Below, one piece after another: positions 15,150 to 22,011 of a stretch of 22,011 nt of DNA. This stretch comes from a bacterium (GTDB lineage: Bacteria > JACRDZ01 > JAJRWM01), in NCBI GenBank assembly GCA_024276815.1, contig JAJRWM010000146.1:1-22011 (forward strand), read 5' to 3'. Both the position numbers and the translations under genes were made by a program. The notes beneath the pieces are model-generated. The model was not told the DNA's origin, made no database searches, and was given only the letters and a program-made list of their open reading frames with translations. Positions within the stretch are counted from its first letter, which is position 1, and each line of letters opens with the position of its first letter.

Positions 15150-16181
15150 ATGCGTATTGCGATACTAACCGGCGGCGGTGATTGTCCTGGGCTGAACGCG
15201 GCTATCAGGGCAATTGTCAAAAAAGGCATTAAAGTCTATCAGGACAGAATATTTGGTTATCACAATGGCTGGGCCGGGCCGATAAACGATGATATCGGCG
15301 AGATCGCTTTGTCAGACGTGTCAGGTCTCCTGCCTCGCGGCGGCACCATCCTTGGCACGTCACGGACTAATCCCTTCAAGATTGATAACGGATTAAATAT
15401 CATTAAGGGAAATATGGAAAAACATGAGATTGACGTGCTGGTGGCCATCGGAGGCGAGGATACCCTGGGGGTGGCGGCCAAACTAGCCAGGGAAGGTGTT
15501 AAGATAATCGGTATCCCCAAGACTATTGATAATGATTTAACGGGAACTGTTTATACTTTTGGCTTCGATACGGCGGTTTCAATTATCACCGAGGCGATTG
15601 ATCGTCTCCATACAACGGCTGAATCCCACCAGAGAGTCATGGTGCTTGAGGTTATGGGAAGACATGCCGGCTGGCTGGCGGTTACCGGCGGCATCGCCGG
15701 AGGCGCCGATTTAATCCTGGTGCCGGAAGAAGAATTTAACATCGATGATGTTTGTCAGTCGCTTAAAAATAGACATGAGAAGGGCAAGACTTTCAGTATC
15801 GTGGTGGTTGCCGAAGGAGCGCGTTCCCGGGATAAAGACGGACTGGTGACCATAGACAAGTCGCGGGACGCTTTTGGCCATGTCAAGCTGGGCGGTATCG
15901 GGCATGAACTTGGTAAGCGGATTGAAGAGCGTACCGGATTTGAAACCAGGGTTACGGTTCTTGGGCATGTTCAAAGGGGCGGGACGCCGACGGCCTTTGA
16001 CCGGGTGCTGGCCACCCGGTACGGTATCGGCGCGATTGACGGCGCCCATAACAACCAGTTGGGTAAAATGGTGTCCTTGAGAGGAAACAGGATTACCTAT
16101 GTTTCACTGAATACCGTTACCAGGGGATTGAAAACTATCGATTCCGAACTGCTGGACATCGCGAAAGTATTCTTTGAGTAA
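15150..16181 (+). CDS. pfp: 6-Phosphofructokinase, PPi-type specificity residues
   Basis: Phosphorylates fructose-6-phosphate in glycolysis. The 343 residues hold GGGDCPGLNAAIR (8-20), GGEDTLG (101-107), PKTIDNDL (123-130, catalytic D127), MGRHAGWLA and GHVQRGG. In E. coli numbering, which coincides here, ATP enzymes have Gly104 and Gly124, whereas this protein has Asp104 and Lys124, the pair known for PPi-dependent enzymes (for example Amycolatopsis). It is therefore probably a reversible pyrophosphate-fructose-6-phosphate phosphotransferase, although group members differ and only an assay would settle it. It is monocistronic with its own promoter, and its stop lies 1 bp from the stop of the converging receiver gene. 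Glycogen synthase lies further along. Confidence 0.93.
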   Translation: MRIAILTGGGDCPGLNAAIRAIVKKGIKVYQDRIFGYHNGWAGPINDDIGEIALSDVSGLLPRGGTILGTSRTNPFKIDNGLNIIKGNMEKHEIDVLVAIGGEDTLGVAAKLAREGVKIIGIPKTIDNDLTGTVYTFGFDTAVSIITEAIDRLHTTAESHQRVMVLEVMGRHAGWLAVTGGIAGGADLILVPEEEFNIDDVCQSLKNRHEKGKTFSIVVVAEGARSRDKDGLVTIDKSRDAFGHVKLGGIGHELGKRIEERTGFETRVTVLGHVQRGGTPTAFDRVLATRYGIGAIDGAHNNQLGKMVSLRGNRITYVSLNTVTRGLKTIDSELLDIAKVFFE

Positions 16182-16182
16182 G

Positions 16183-16587
16183 CTATTTATCCATTTGGGT
16201 TCTGCGTAGTAATGATTTTACCCGTTTTTGCAGAACATCAGCGTCAAACGGTTTGGAAATGTATTCATCGGCGCCGGCGTCAAAGCCATCGAATTTATCG
16301 CTGATTGAGGTTCGGGCGGTAAGCATAATTATTGGTATCGAAGCGGTTGTTCGATTGCTTTTGAGATGTTTGGAAACGTCCAGTCCGTCCATAATCGGCA
16401 TCATGATATCCAGGATTATTATGTCCGGCTGATCGCGATGGATACTTTCCAGGGCGTCTTTGCCATCTTTAGCGAGTTGGATTTCATAATTCTCGTCGGA
16501 CAGTATCTCCTGAACAATCTGTCTGACCAACTGGTCATCATCAACTATTAACACCTTGGGCTTTTGGGGTTTCATTGTCTTTTCCAT
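16183..16587 (-). CDS. Stand-alone response regulator receiver (CheY-like)
   Basis: 134 residues containing a single receiver domain and no output domain. The acidic pocket is D16-D18 (VDDD), the phospho-acceptor is D60 (IILDIMMP), with T90 (MLTAR) and K112 (SKPF) all in place, so it should be phosphorylatable. The tail KRVKSLLRRTQMDK is like that of single-domain regulators in complex signalling networks. Its cognate kinase is not visible. The neighbouring STAS and SpoIIE-type genes make a link to partner switching possible, and the HD-GYP/FlgM region makes motility possible. ATG 16587 follows GGGAG at about 9 nt. It converges on phosphofructokinase with a 1-bp gap, leaving no room for a terminator between them. 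Confidence 0.92.
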   Translation of the reverse strand: MEKTMKPQKPKVLIVDDDQLVRQIVQEILSDENYEIQLAKDGKDALESIHRDQPDIIILDIMMPIMDGLDVSKHLKSNRTTASIPIIMLTARTSISDKFDGFDAGADEYISKPFDADVLQKRVKSLLRRTQMDK

Positions 16588-16615
16588 ACCATAACGCTCC
16601 CTTCAGCACATACCT

Positions 16616-16645
16616 AAATTACCACAAGCTCTTTAATCTTGTCAA
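16616..16645 (-). promoter_or_regulatory. Sigma-70-type promoter for the receiver gene
   Basis: On the minus strand, perfect TTGACA (16645-16640), 18-bp spacer and TAATTT (16621-16616) with TGG before it. It lies about 30 bp upstream of ATG 16587. Confidence 0.55.
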
Positions 16646-16718
16646 TAACAATCAATTTTTGCGGGTAATCCTGACGGTATCGGAAATGCCTGGCGTCGTT
16701 TCGAGCCAGAAAAAACAC

Positions 16719-16747
16719 TTGACTTGTCGTTATTTAGCAGGTAATAT
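16719..16747 (+). promoter_or_regulatory. Sigma-70-type promoter for the STAS gene
   Basis: TTGACT (16719-16724), 17-bp spacer, TAATAT (16742-16747). The STAS ATG at 16797 has a strong AAGGAGGG site (16779-16786). Confidence 0.55.
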
Positions 16748-16796
16748 GTTCTAAATGTTTGTGTAATATAGCTTCTTCAAGGAGGGTAGATATATT

Positions 16797-17147
16797 ATGG
16801 AGTTAGAAATTCGTGAACTCGAAGGCGTCAATATCATTGATATTAAAGGCGAACTGATGGCCAGCACCAAGGCGAAACTCAAAGGCGCCATGATGGATTT
16901 ATTTGCTGAAGATAAATTTAATATCATTCTTAACTTCAAAGAAGTATATATTATTGACAGCTCAGGAATCGGCTTGCTGGTCTCCGCGTTGCAACAAACC
17001 AGAGAAAGAGGCGGGGATATCAAAATCCTCAATTTGAGTGGCTTTTCGAAAAGAACCTTTAAGGTGACCGGTTTGAGTACTGTCTTCCATCTCTTCAATA
17101 ACGAGGAAAAAGCGGTGCAGAGCTTCCATATCAAGGATCAATTCTAG
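16797..17147 (+). CDS. STAS-domain anti-sigma factor antagonist (SpoIIAA/RsbV type)
   Basis: 116 residues forming one STAS domain. The signature YIIDSSGIGLL places the phosphorylatable serine at 55 or 56. In partner switching, the unphosphorylated antagonist binds an RsbW-type kinase and frees its sigma factor; a SpoIIE-type phosphatase reactivates it. The next gene on the opposite strand (17289-19895) carries both a SpoIIE phosphatase and an RsbW-like ATPase domain in one polypeptide, so this protein is its likely substrate and partner (inference from context). It has its own promoter and a very strong ribosome site. The two genes converge across a 141-bp gap with no convincing terminator. 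Which sigma factor, if any, is controlled is not shown. Confidence 0.93.
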   Translation: MELEIRELEGVNIIDIKGELMASTKAKLKGAMMDLFAEDKFNIILNFKEVYIIDSSGIGLLVSALQQTRERGGDIKILNLSGFSKRTFKVTGLSTVFHLFNNEEKAVQSFHIKDQF

Positions 17148-17288
17148 CTTTTAAAGCGGTTAACGATCATATGTAAGGCAAAACAAGAGCCTTGGAAATC
17201 CCTTTTTTGAAAAAAAGTAGGTTTCTTGACACCTTCCCCATATCTATCCTTAAGAAAGCCCCCCTGACAGGTAAGAACGTTACACGCT

Positions 17289-19895
17289 CTAATCATCGTC
17301 AAGGCTTGATTTAAGAGACTTGGTCATGACCACCAGCATCCCGTCATCCTCTTTCTGAAACTTGACTGAATCCATAAACGATTTCATCATAAAGACTCCT
17401 CTGCCTGAACTTTTGAAGAGCAGGTTTGCGTCGCTGGTCGGATTGGTGACTTTGTCGGGATCAAAAGATAATAAACCGCAGTCCTTTACCGAGAAGACAA
17501 GGCCCTTGTCGTTGATGGTAAAGGATAATTTGATCGTACGATGACTGTCATTCTTGTTGCCATATTTAATCGCGTTGACAATCGCTTCGTTTAAGGCCAC
17601 GATGACCGCGGAAATCTCTTCCTTATCCTCAAAATCAATGCTGTTGGCTGTCAGTTTTATCAGCGCTTCGATCATGGGCAGGTTTTGCAGGGAACTCTGG
17701 ATCTCCAACTCCAACAGCTTCTCTTCAGAGACAAAGCGCTCCCCGGGGATTTTATCGGCGGTCAGGTTGTTCAGGATCATATTTTTACGATGTGGCGTAA
17801 AGTATTCATCACATTTTATATTTTCGGACAGTTCTTTGAGTAACGGCAAATAATGATCGTTGATCCTGAGGATCTTTACAACATCATATTCCTCCTCATA
17901 ACGAACCAGGACTAACGTCAGGTCATCACTGGCCGGTTGATCCCCGACAAATTCGTGAACGGTGTCGCAAATCAGTTCCCTGATCTCCCCTATCTCCTTG
18001 TCCCGGTTTTTCAAGATAAGATTAATCAGGCGCTCTTCGCCGAATAGTTCCTTGTTTTTATTGCGGGCTTCGACGATTCCGTCAGTGTATAACAGAAGCA
18101 AATCGCCAGGATTTAACTGGAGCGTTTGCTCATGATATTCGATATTGGGGAAGGTGCCGACCATGATATCGCCGGAATACAATTCCTGCGGTTCGGAACT
18201 TTCCTTGAGGAAAAGAAGCTGAGGATCATGCCCGGCGTTGGCGAAGGTCAGCGAGCTATCTTCAGAGTTAATAACACAGTAAAAAAGCGTAATAAACATG
18301 TCGGGGCGCGATTCATCCTTATTGGCCAGAATCAGTTCGTTAATCCGGGATAAGACCATACCGGGAGACAGAGTATCCCTGGCTTCGGTATAAATGAAAC
18401 TGCGAGCCATGACCATCAGGAGCGCCGCCGGCATCCCCTTCCCGGAGACATCGCCAATCGCGACCCCCAGAGAGTTCTCGTCAATGTGGATAAAATCGTA
18501 GTAATCGCCGCCGACCTGGAGAGCGGGAATGCTAACAGCGTTGATGTTGAAATTGGGAAAGTCAGGGGAATCCTTCGGCATCAGGCTCATCTGTATCTCG
18601 TGAGCAATCTCCATTTCCCGGTCCATACGCTCTTTTTCAATTAAATACTCGTGCAGGTTAGCGTTATCTATGGCGACAGAGGCCTGGCTGGCCAGGGTTG
18701 ACAACAAATCCAGATCGTCAGTGGTGAAAATTTCGCCCTGGCGTTTATTGTTAACATTGATAACCCCTACCGGCGTACCATGGGTAAGCAATGGTACTGA
18801 CAACAGGGATTTGGTGTCGTAACGCTTGCCGCTGCGAGCTTTTCTGAAGCGGGGATCATTTTCAACATCGGAAATTAACAGCGGTTTCCCTTTCTCTGCC
18901 ACCCAGCCGGAAATACCCTCGCCTACTTTGATCCGGACTTTTTTAATGATGTCGTCTTCAATGCCAATAGCGGTTTTGATCGTCAATTCATTGCTTTCTT
19001 TATCAATAAGCATCAAAGAACCGGTTTCGGCCTGAAGTTCCTCGGTCGCCAGAATGATAATCAAACGCAGAAGCTCGTCAAGGTCAAAAATGGAAGTCAT
19101 GGCCTTGCCGACTTCGTTTATTACATACAACTCCCCTACCTTCTTGTCCAATGCTTGAGTTGTTGTGTGAAAGCTGTTAATCATTTTGTTGAAGTTGCGG
19201 GCGATTCGTCCCAACTCATCATGGCTGGGGATCTCTACCTGGGTTGTCAAATCTCCCTTGTGAACATTTAATATCGCTTCGTTCAATTTGATTAAAGGCA
19301 CCTGGATAATCCGGTGAATAAAAAAGCCCATACCCAAGAGAGTCAGGAAGATCAGGCAGAGAATAATTATCAGACTGGAGGTGATTTGCCCCCTCGCCCC
19401 GTCGGCGAAGATATCAGGCGAGAAAGCTATTTCCAGGATGCCCAGCGTTTTGGCTTCTTTGCCATGGCATTGGAAACATCGCGGCTGATTTTTTAACAAA
19501 AACTGGGTGGTGGGAAATTTCTCCAGGGAAATATTTAACGGTTTACTGTTATTCACCAGTATTTTAATTTTCCTTGGAGATGGTTTTGCCCGTTCCTCAT
19601 ACTCCGAGAAGATTATCTTACCACTGGCGTCACTCAGGGTAATGCTGTCAATTTTCGGGTTTTTTACCTGGGTAGCGATTTCCTGTCTGATCTTTTCCTT
19701 GTCGCCTGAGATCATTTGCAAGAGGATGTCTTTGAAAACGACTTGCTGCATAGAATCAAGGGTCGCGTGGAGTTGGCTTTGCAGCCTCAGGTTCCAGGAG
19801 TAATTAACGCCGCCGCCAAGCGCAATGAGAAAAAGCATCGAAATGATTATGATGATCAGTATCTTGACTTTTAACTTTTTGATTAATCTAAACAA
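17289..19895 (-). CDS. Membrane sensor: haem-motif, HAMP, GAF, SpoIIE phosphatase and RsbW-like kinase
   Basis: About 868 residues. TM1 (about 12-31) is followed by an extracytoplasmic sensor (about 35-172) with one c-type haem motif CFQCH (140-144), TM2 (about 174-195), HAMP (about 195-248), GAF (about 255-415), PP2C/SpoIIE phosphatase (about 430-668; GGDYYDF, GDVSGKGMPAALLM, YTDGIVEA, SDDLTL) and a C-terminal HATPase (about 720-860; N box ALNEAIVNAIKYGN, DCG, SSGRGVFMM). It likely senses redox state or a gas ligand and both phosphorylates and dephosphorylates STAS antagonists such as the one at 16797. Start: TTG 19895, 7 nt after AGAAGG, giving FRLIKKLKVKIL before TM1. A TTG at 19937 would add 14 residues but lacks a good ribosome site. 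Having phosphatase and kinase in one chain suggests a self-contained switch. Confidence 0.9.
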   Translation of the reverse strand: MFRLIKKLKVKILIIIIISMLFLIALGGGVNYSWNLRLQSQLHATLDSMQQVVFKDILLQMISGDKEKIRQEIATQVKNPKIDSITLSDASGKIIFSEYEERAKPSPRKIKILVNNSKPLNISLEKFPTTQFLLKNQPRCFQCHGKEAKTLGILEIAFSPDIFADGARGQITSSLIIILCLIFLTLLGMGFFIHRIIQVPLIKLNEAILNVHKGDLTTQVEIPSHDELGRIARNFNKMINSFHTTTQALDKKVGELYVINEVGKAMTSIFDLDELLRLIIILATEELQAETGSLMLIDKESNELTIKTAIGIEDDIIKKVRIKVGEGISGWVAEKGKPLLISDVENDPRFRKARSGKRYDTKSLLSVPLLTHGTPVGVINVNNKRQGEIFTTDDLDLLSTLASQASVAIDNANLHEYLIEKERMDREMEIAHEIQMSLMPKDSPDFPNFNINAVSIPALQVGGDYYDFIHIDENSLGVAIGDVSGKGMPAALLMVMARSFIYTEARDTLSPGMVLSRINELILANKDESRPDMFITLFYCVINSEDSSLTFANAGHDPQLLFLKESSEPQELYSGDIMVGTFPNIEYHEQTLQLNPGDLLLLYTDGIVEARNKNKELFGEERLINLILKNRDKEIGEIRELICDTVHEFVGDQPASDDLTLVLVRYEEEYDVVKILRINDHYLPLLKELSENIKCDEYFTPHRKNMILNNLTADKIPGERFVSEEKLLELEIQSSLQNLPMIEALIKLTANSIDFEDKEEISAVIVALNEAIVNAIKYGNKNDSHRTIKLSFTINDKGLVFSVKDCGLLSFDPDKVTNPTSDANLLFKSSGRGVFMMKSFMDSVKFQKEDDGMLVVMTKSLKSSLDDD

Positions 19896-20050
19896 AAAAG
19901 GACCTTCTAACTCAGAACAAAATTTTCGCGAAACCAAACTGCCTGTCTTGAATTTTGTATAGCCAGATTTATTGCCGCCCTGAATAGCCTCAGAGGTTTA
20001 ATCTCACTTCCTAAAACATCTCATATCCGTGAAACAACGTCGCTCAATAA

Positions 20051-21511
20051 TTATTTACGTTTAATATTGATCGCCTTGCGGTATAAATCAAGGTATTTCT
20101 TCGCCGAGGCGTGCCATGAGAAGTCAGCCTTCATGCCTCTTAACTGTATCCGCTTCCAGGTTTTTTTGTCGGCATAAACCCCTATGGCTTTAGCGATAGT
20201 TTGCAATAACTCTTTGGAGTCATAGGCGGTGAAGGCAAACCCGTTACCGTTTTTCTGGTCGTAATTGATGATGGTATCATACAGACCGCCGGTACGCCGC
20301 ACTATGGGTACGGTGCCATATCGCAGGCTGATTAACTGTCCCAAGCCGCAGGGTTCGTATCGGCTCGGCATTAAAAACAGATCGCTGCCGGCGTATATTT
20401 TCTGGGCCAGCTTGGCGTCGAAAGCCAGAGCGACCCCGGCTTTTTGGGGATATTTCTTTTTTATTTCTTCAAACATTTCGTGGTATTTTGGCTCGCCAGT
20501 CCCCAAAAGAACCAGTTGCAGGTCCATTTTCATTATTTCATCTATCACTTCATTAATGAGATCAAAGCCTTTCTGGTCGGCTAAACGGGAAACGATGCCG
20601 ATTAAAGGCAGGTCTTTATGCGGCAACTGGTATTCGTCCTGAAGCTCTTTCTTGCAAAACGACTTGCCGGCGAGGTCAGCGACAGAATAATTGCCGGCGA
20701 TCATAGGGTCTGTTTCCGGGTTCCAGTCGTCATAATCAATACCGTTAACCACGCCGAAGAGATCCTGTTTCCTCGCGGCTAACAGACCCTCCAGACCGCA
20801 ACCGTATTCCTCGGTCTGGATCTCTCTACTATACTTTTGGCTGACAGTGTTAAGCAGTTCGCTGAAGACAAGCCCACCCTTGATAAAAGACACCTTCCCG
20901 TAATATTCAAGCGTGTCCGATGTATAAACATCCCGGCCCAGGCCGAGGGCGGAAAGGCTCTCCGGCGGGAACAGTCCCTGATAAGCCAAGTTATGAATGG
21001 TAAACAGCGTTGCTGAATCCGCGAAAAACGGGTCTTCTCGGTATAATGTCTTTAAATAGGTAGGTATCAAACCTGTCTGCCAGTCGTGACAATGAAAGAT
21101 GTCTGGTTGAAAGTCCATTCGCTTGCACAGCTCTAAAACGGCTTTAGCGAAAAACGAAAAACGCAGATCATTGTCTTGATAATCCTTGCCCCGTTCGCCA
21201 TATAACTCATCACGGTTAAAATAAGCGCTGTTATCAATGAAGTAAACCGTAACCCCGGAAACGAGTTCTGTCGTGAAAACGCTGGCGATCTCGTTCCGGT
21301 CAGCGATTTTAAAAGTAATTTTACTTTGGAGTTTTTTTAATTTAAATTTTTTGGGATCGATCTTTTTATACTTGGGCAGGAAAAGCTTCACCGTATGCCC
21401 GGCTTCAGGGAAGAACTTGGGCAAAGCGCCGGCGACATCGGCAAGACCGCCTGTTTTGGCGTAGGGAACAACTTCCGGGGCTACAAAAGCAATGTTCAGT
21501 TTTTTTTCCAT
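20051..21511 (-). CDS. glgA: Glycogen synthase, ADP-glucose type (GT5)
   Basis: Extends alpha-1,4-glucan from ADP-glucose. The 486 residues are the normal family length. The N-terminal domain carries KTGGLADVAGALP (19-31), the ADP-glucose-binding motif. Further motifs are HCHDWQTGL, TIHNLAYQG, VVNGIDYDDWNP, IGIVSRLADQKGFDL, and the C-terminal SRYEPCGLGQL with the catalytic-type glutamate, followed by GTVPIVRRTGGL. The ATG at 21511 lies 7 nt after GGAGG. A glycosyltransferase gene ends 164 bp upstream on the same strand; the AT-rich gap contains a palindrome and a possible promoter. Glycogen storage fits with the phosphofructokinase nearby. Nothing unusual is seen in the protein. Confidence 0.96.
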   Translation of the reverse strand: MEKKLNIAFVAPEVVPYAKTGGLADVAGALPKFFPEAGHTVKLFLPKYKKIDPKKFKLKKLQSKITFKIADRNEIASVFTTELVSGVTVYFIDNSAYFNRDELYGERGKDYQDNDLRFSFFAKAVLELCKRMDFQPDIFHCHDWQTGLIPTYLKTLYREDPFFADSATLFTIHNLAYQGLFPPESLSALGLGRDVYTSDTLEYYGKVSFIKGGLVFSELLNTVSQKYSREIQTEEYGCGLEGLLAARKQDLFGVVNGIDYDDWNPETDPMIAGNYSVADLAGKSFCKKELQDEYQLPHKDLPLIGIVSRLADQKGFDLINEVIDEIMKMDLQLVLLGTGEPKYHEMFEEIKKKYPQKAGVALAFDAKLAQKIYAGSDLFLMPSRYEPCGLGQLISLRYGTVPIVRRTGGLYDTIINYDQKNGNGFAFTAYDSKELLQTIAKAIGVYADKKTWKRIQLRGMKADFSWHASAKKYLDLYRKAINIKRK

Positions 21512-21547
21512 TTGCCAACCTCCGAAACAAACAATTATTTAAATAAT

Positions 21548-21567
21548 TTTATAGGCATACCTATAAA
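21548..21567. promoter_or_regulatory. Perfect 8-bp inverted repeat upstream of glgA (operator-like)
   Basis: TTTATAGG-CATA-CCTATAAA, 9 of 10 base pairs symmetric, centred about 46 bp upstream of the glgA ATG in AT-rich DNA. The size and symmetry suit a dimeric regulator's binding site. A cruciform or an RNA hairpin without a T-run is an alternative. Confidence 0.4.
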
Positions 21568-21610
21568 TGCCATATAAATTAGATATAATAAATATACCTT
21601 AGTTTCTTAA

Positions 21611-21640
21611 AAATTAAAAACTATATTTTGGTAGAGTCAA
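21611..21640 (-). promoter_or_regulatory. Weak candidate promoter for glgA
   Basis: On the minus strand, TTGACT (21640-21635), 18-bp spacer, TAATTT (21616-21611). The architecture is like the receiver-gene promoter, but in very AT-rich DNA, where chance matches are common. It would put the inverted repeat at 21548-21567 within the leader. Confidence 0.3.
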
Positions 21641-21675
21641 GAATTTTTCGCACATTTGTTTGTAGCCCATATGAT

Positions 21676-22011
21676 TTACCTCTCGGAAAGCGCTTCTTTA
21701 TAAACAGCCAGAGTCTTTTCAGCGATTTTATCCCAATTATAGACATCATGTAACAGTGAATGGTTCCGCTCTTTTTCCGCCGGCGAGATACCTTTGTTAA
21801 ATATGTCCGTTAATGCGAAGGAAAGAGCGTCAATATCGCCAAGAGGAAAGTAACGGTATTCATTGAGCGGTACTTCCAGGTGCTGGGGAATATTGCTGAC
21901 CAGGACCGGCAGACCGTAACTTAAAGCCTCCAGCAAAGCGATCGGTAGCCCTTCATAATATGACGGCAGCACGAACAAACCGGCGTTGGAAAACAGTTCG
22001 CCCAGTTGCGA
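21676..22011 (-). CDS. Glycosyltransferase (GT4-like), C-terminal part only
   Basis: The frame is open to the right window edge: 111 residues of the C-terminal Rossmann domain of a GT-B glycosyltransferase. The diagnostic segment LFVLPSYYEGLPIALLEALSYG, with its E-x7-E glutamates, is followed by PVLVSNIPQHLEV and a short helical tail ending VYKEALSER. This is the donor-binding half of GT4-type enzymes, which build polysaccharides or glycolipids. The acceptor cannot be told without the N-terminal domain. It lies just upstream of glgA on the same strand, so a role in glucan or cell-surface sugar synthesis is possible but not shown. Confidence 0.88.
   Translation of the reverse strand, partial: SQLGELFSNAGLFVLPSYYEGLPIALLEALSYGLPVLVSNIPQHLEVPLNEYRYFPLGDIDALSFALTDIFNKGISPAEKERNHSLLHDVYNWDKIAEKTLAVYKEALSER

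Noticed and set aside
17173-17215. Possible terminator between the converging STAS and SpoIIE-type genes
   Set aside because: Only a 5-bp AAGGC/GCCTT stem with a 9-nt loop and a T-run that is several bases too far away.
1-22011. Whole-genome reassignment of UAA/UAG to Glu
   Set aside because: Most complete genes here end at UAA or UAG at the expected family C-terminus, so these codons work as stops; only local or partial suppression could apply.

Overview
This 22 kb window is bacterial chromosomal DNA of intermediate GC, densely coded on both strands. No rRNA, tRNA, CRISPR array or complete insertion sequence was seen. The genes point to a flagellated bacterium that makes its own aromatic amino acids and glycogen, probably runs PPi-linked glycolysis, and has rich c-di-GMP and partner-switching signalling. 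The tlyA-nadK neighbourhood, the SpoIIE/STAS proteins and the compact pheA-hisC-aroF-tyrA-aroA operon would suit a deep Actinobacteriota, Bacillota or Chloroflexota lineage. That is inference only, because no phylogenetic marker is present.

Layout. 1-3624 (minus): an operon of an exported eight-bladed PQQ-type propeller protein, then tlyA (apparently with an AUU start), then nadK, which runs off the left edge. 3625-3960 (336 bp without a gene): the minus-strand promoter, a 122-bp MITE-like element and a weak promoter for pheA. 3961-9336 (plus): pheA, hisC, aroF, tyrA, aroA, together covering the first and late steps to phenylalanine and tyrosine. 9337-13278 (plus): two tandem HD-GYP paralogs, a FlgM-like anti-sigma factor behind a textbook sigma-28 promoter, and a nitronate monooxygenase family gene. 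13305-14826 (minus): an HDOD protein and a GAF protein, closed by a clear terminator. 14827-15149 (323 bp without a gene): a second copy of the MITE with a perfect 8-bp target duplication, and a strong promoter. 15150-16181 (plus): phosphofructokinase with PPi-type specificity residues. 16183-16587 (minus): a lone receiver domain. 16797-17147 (plus): a STAS anti-sigma antagonist. 17289-19895 (minus): a large membrane protein joining a haem-motif sensor, HAMP, GAF, SpoIIE phosphatase and RsbW-like kinase. 20051-22011 (minus): glycogen synthase and the end of a glycosyltransferase.

The most striking pattern is that three otherwise intact genes (aroF, the first HD-GYP gene and the nitronate monooxygenase gene) each carry one in-frame UAG or UAA exactly where the family has a conserved glutamate. 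In the HD-GYP case the adjacent tandem paralog has GAA at the same codon. tlyA has ATT where ATG is expected, behind a perfect Shine-Dalgarno, and the first HD-GYP gene has HDIGN in place of HDIGK. Every one of these is explained by G to T on the coding strand. This could be a G:C to T:A mutational or sequencing-damage signature, real decay, or (for the stops only) glutamate insertion by a suppressor tRNA. Many genes in the window end normally at UAA or UAG, so a plain genome-wide code change is unlikely.
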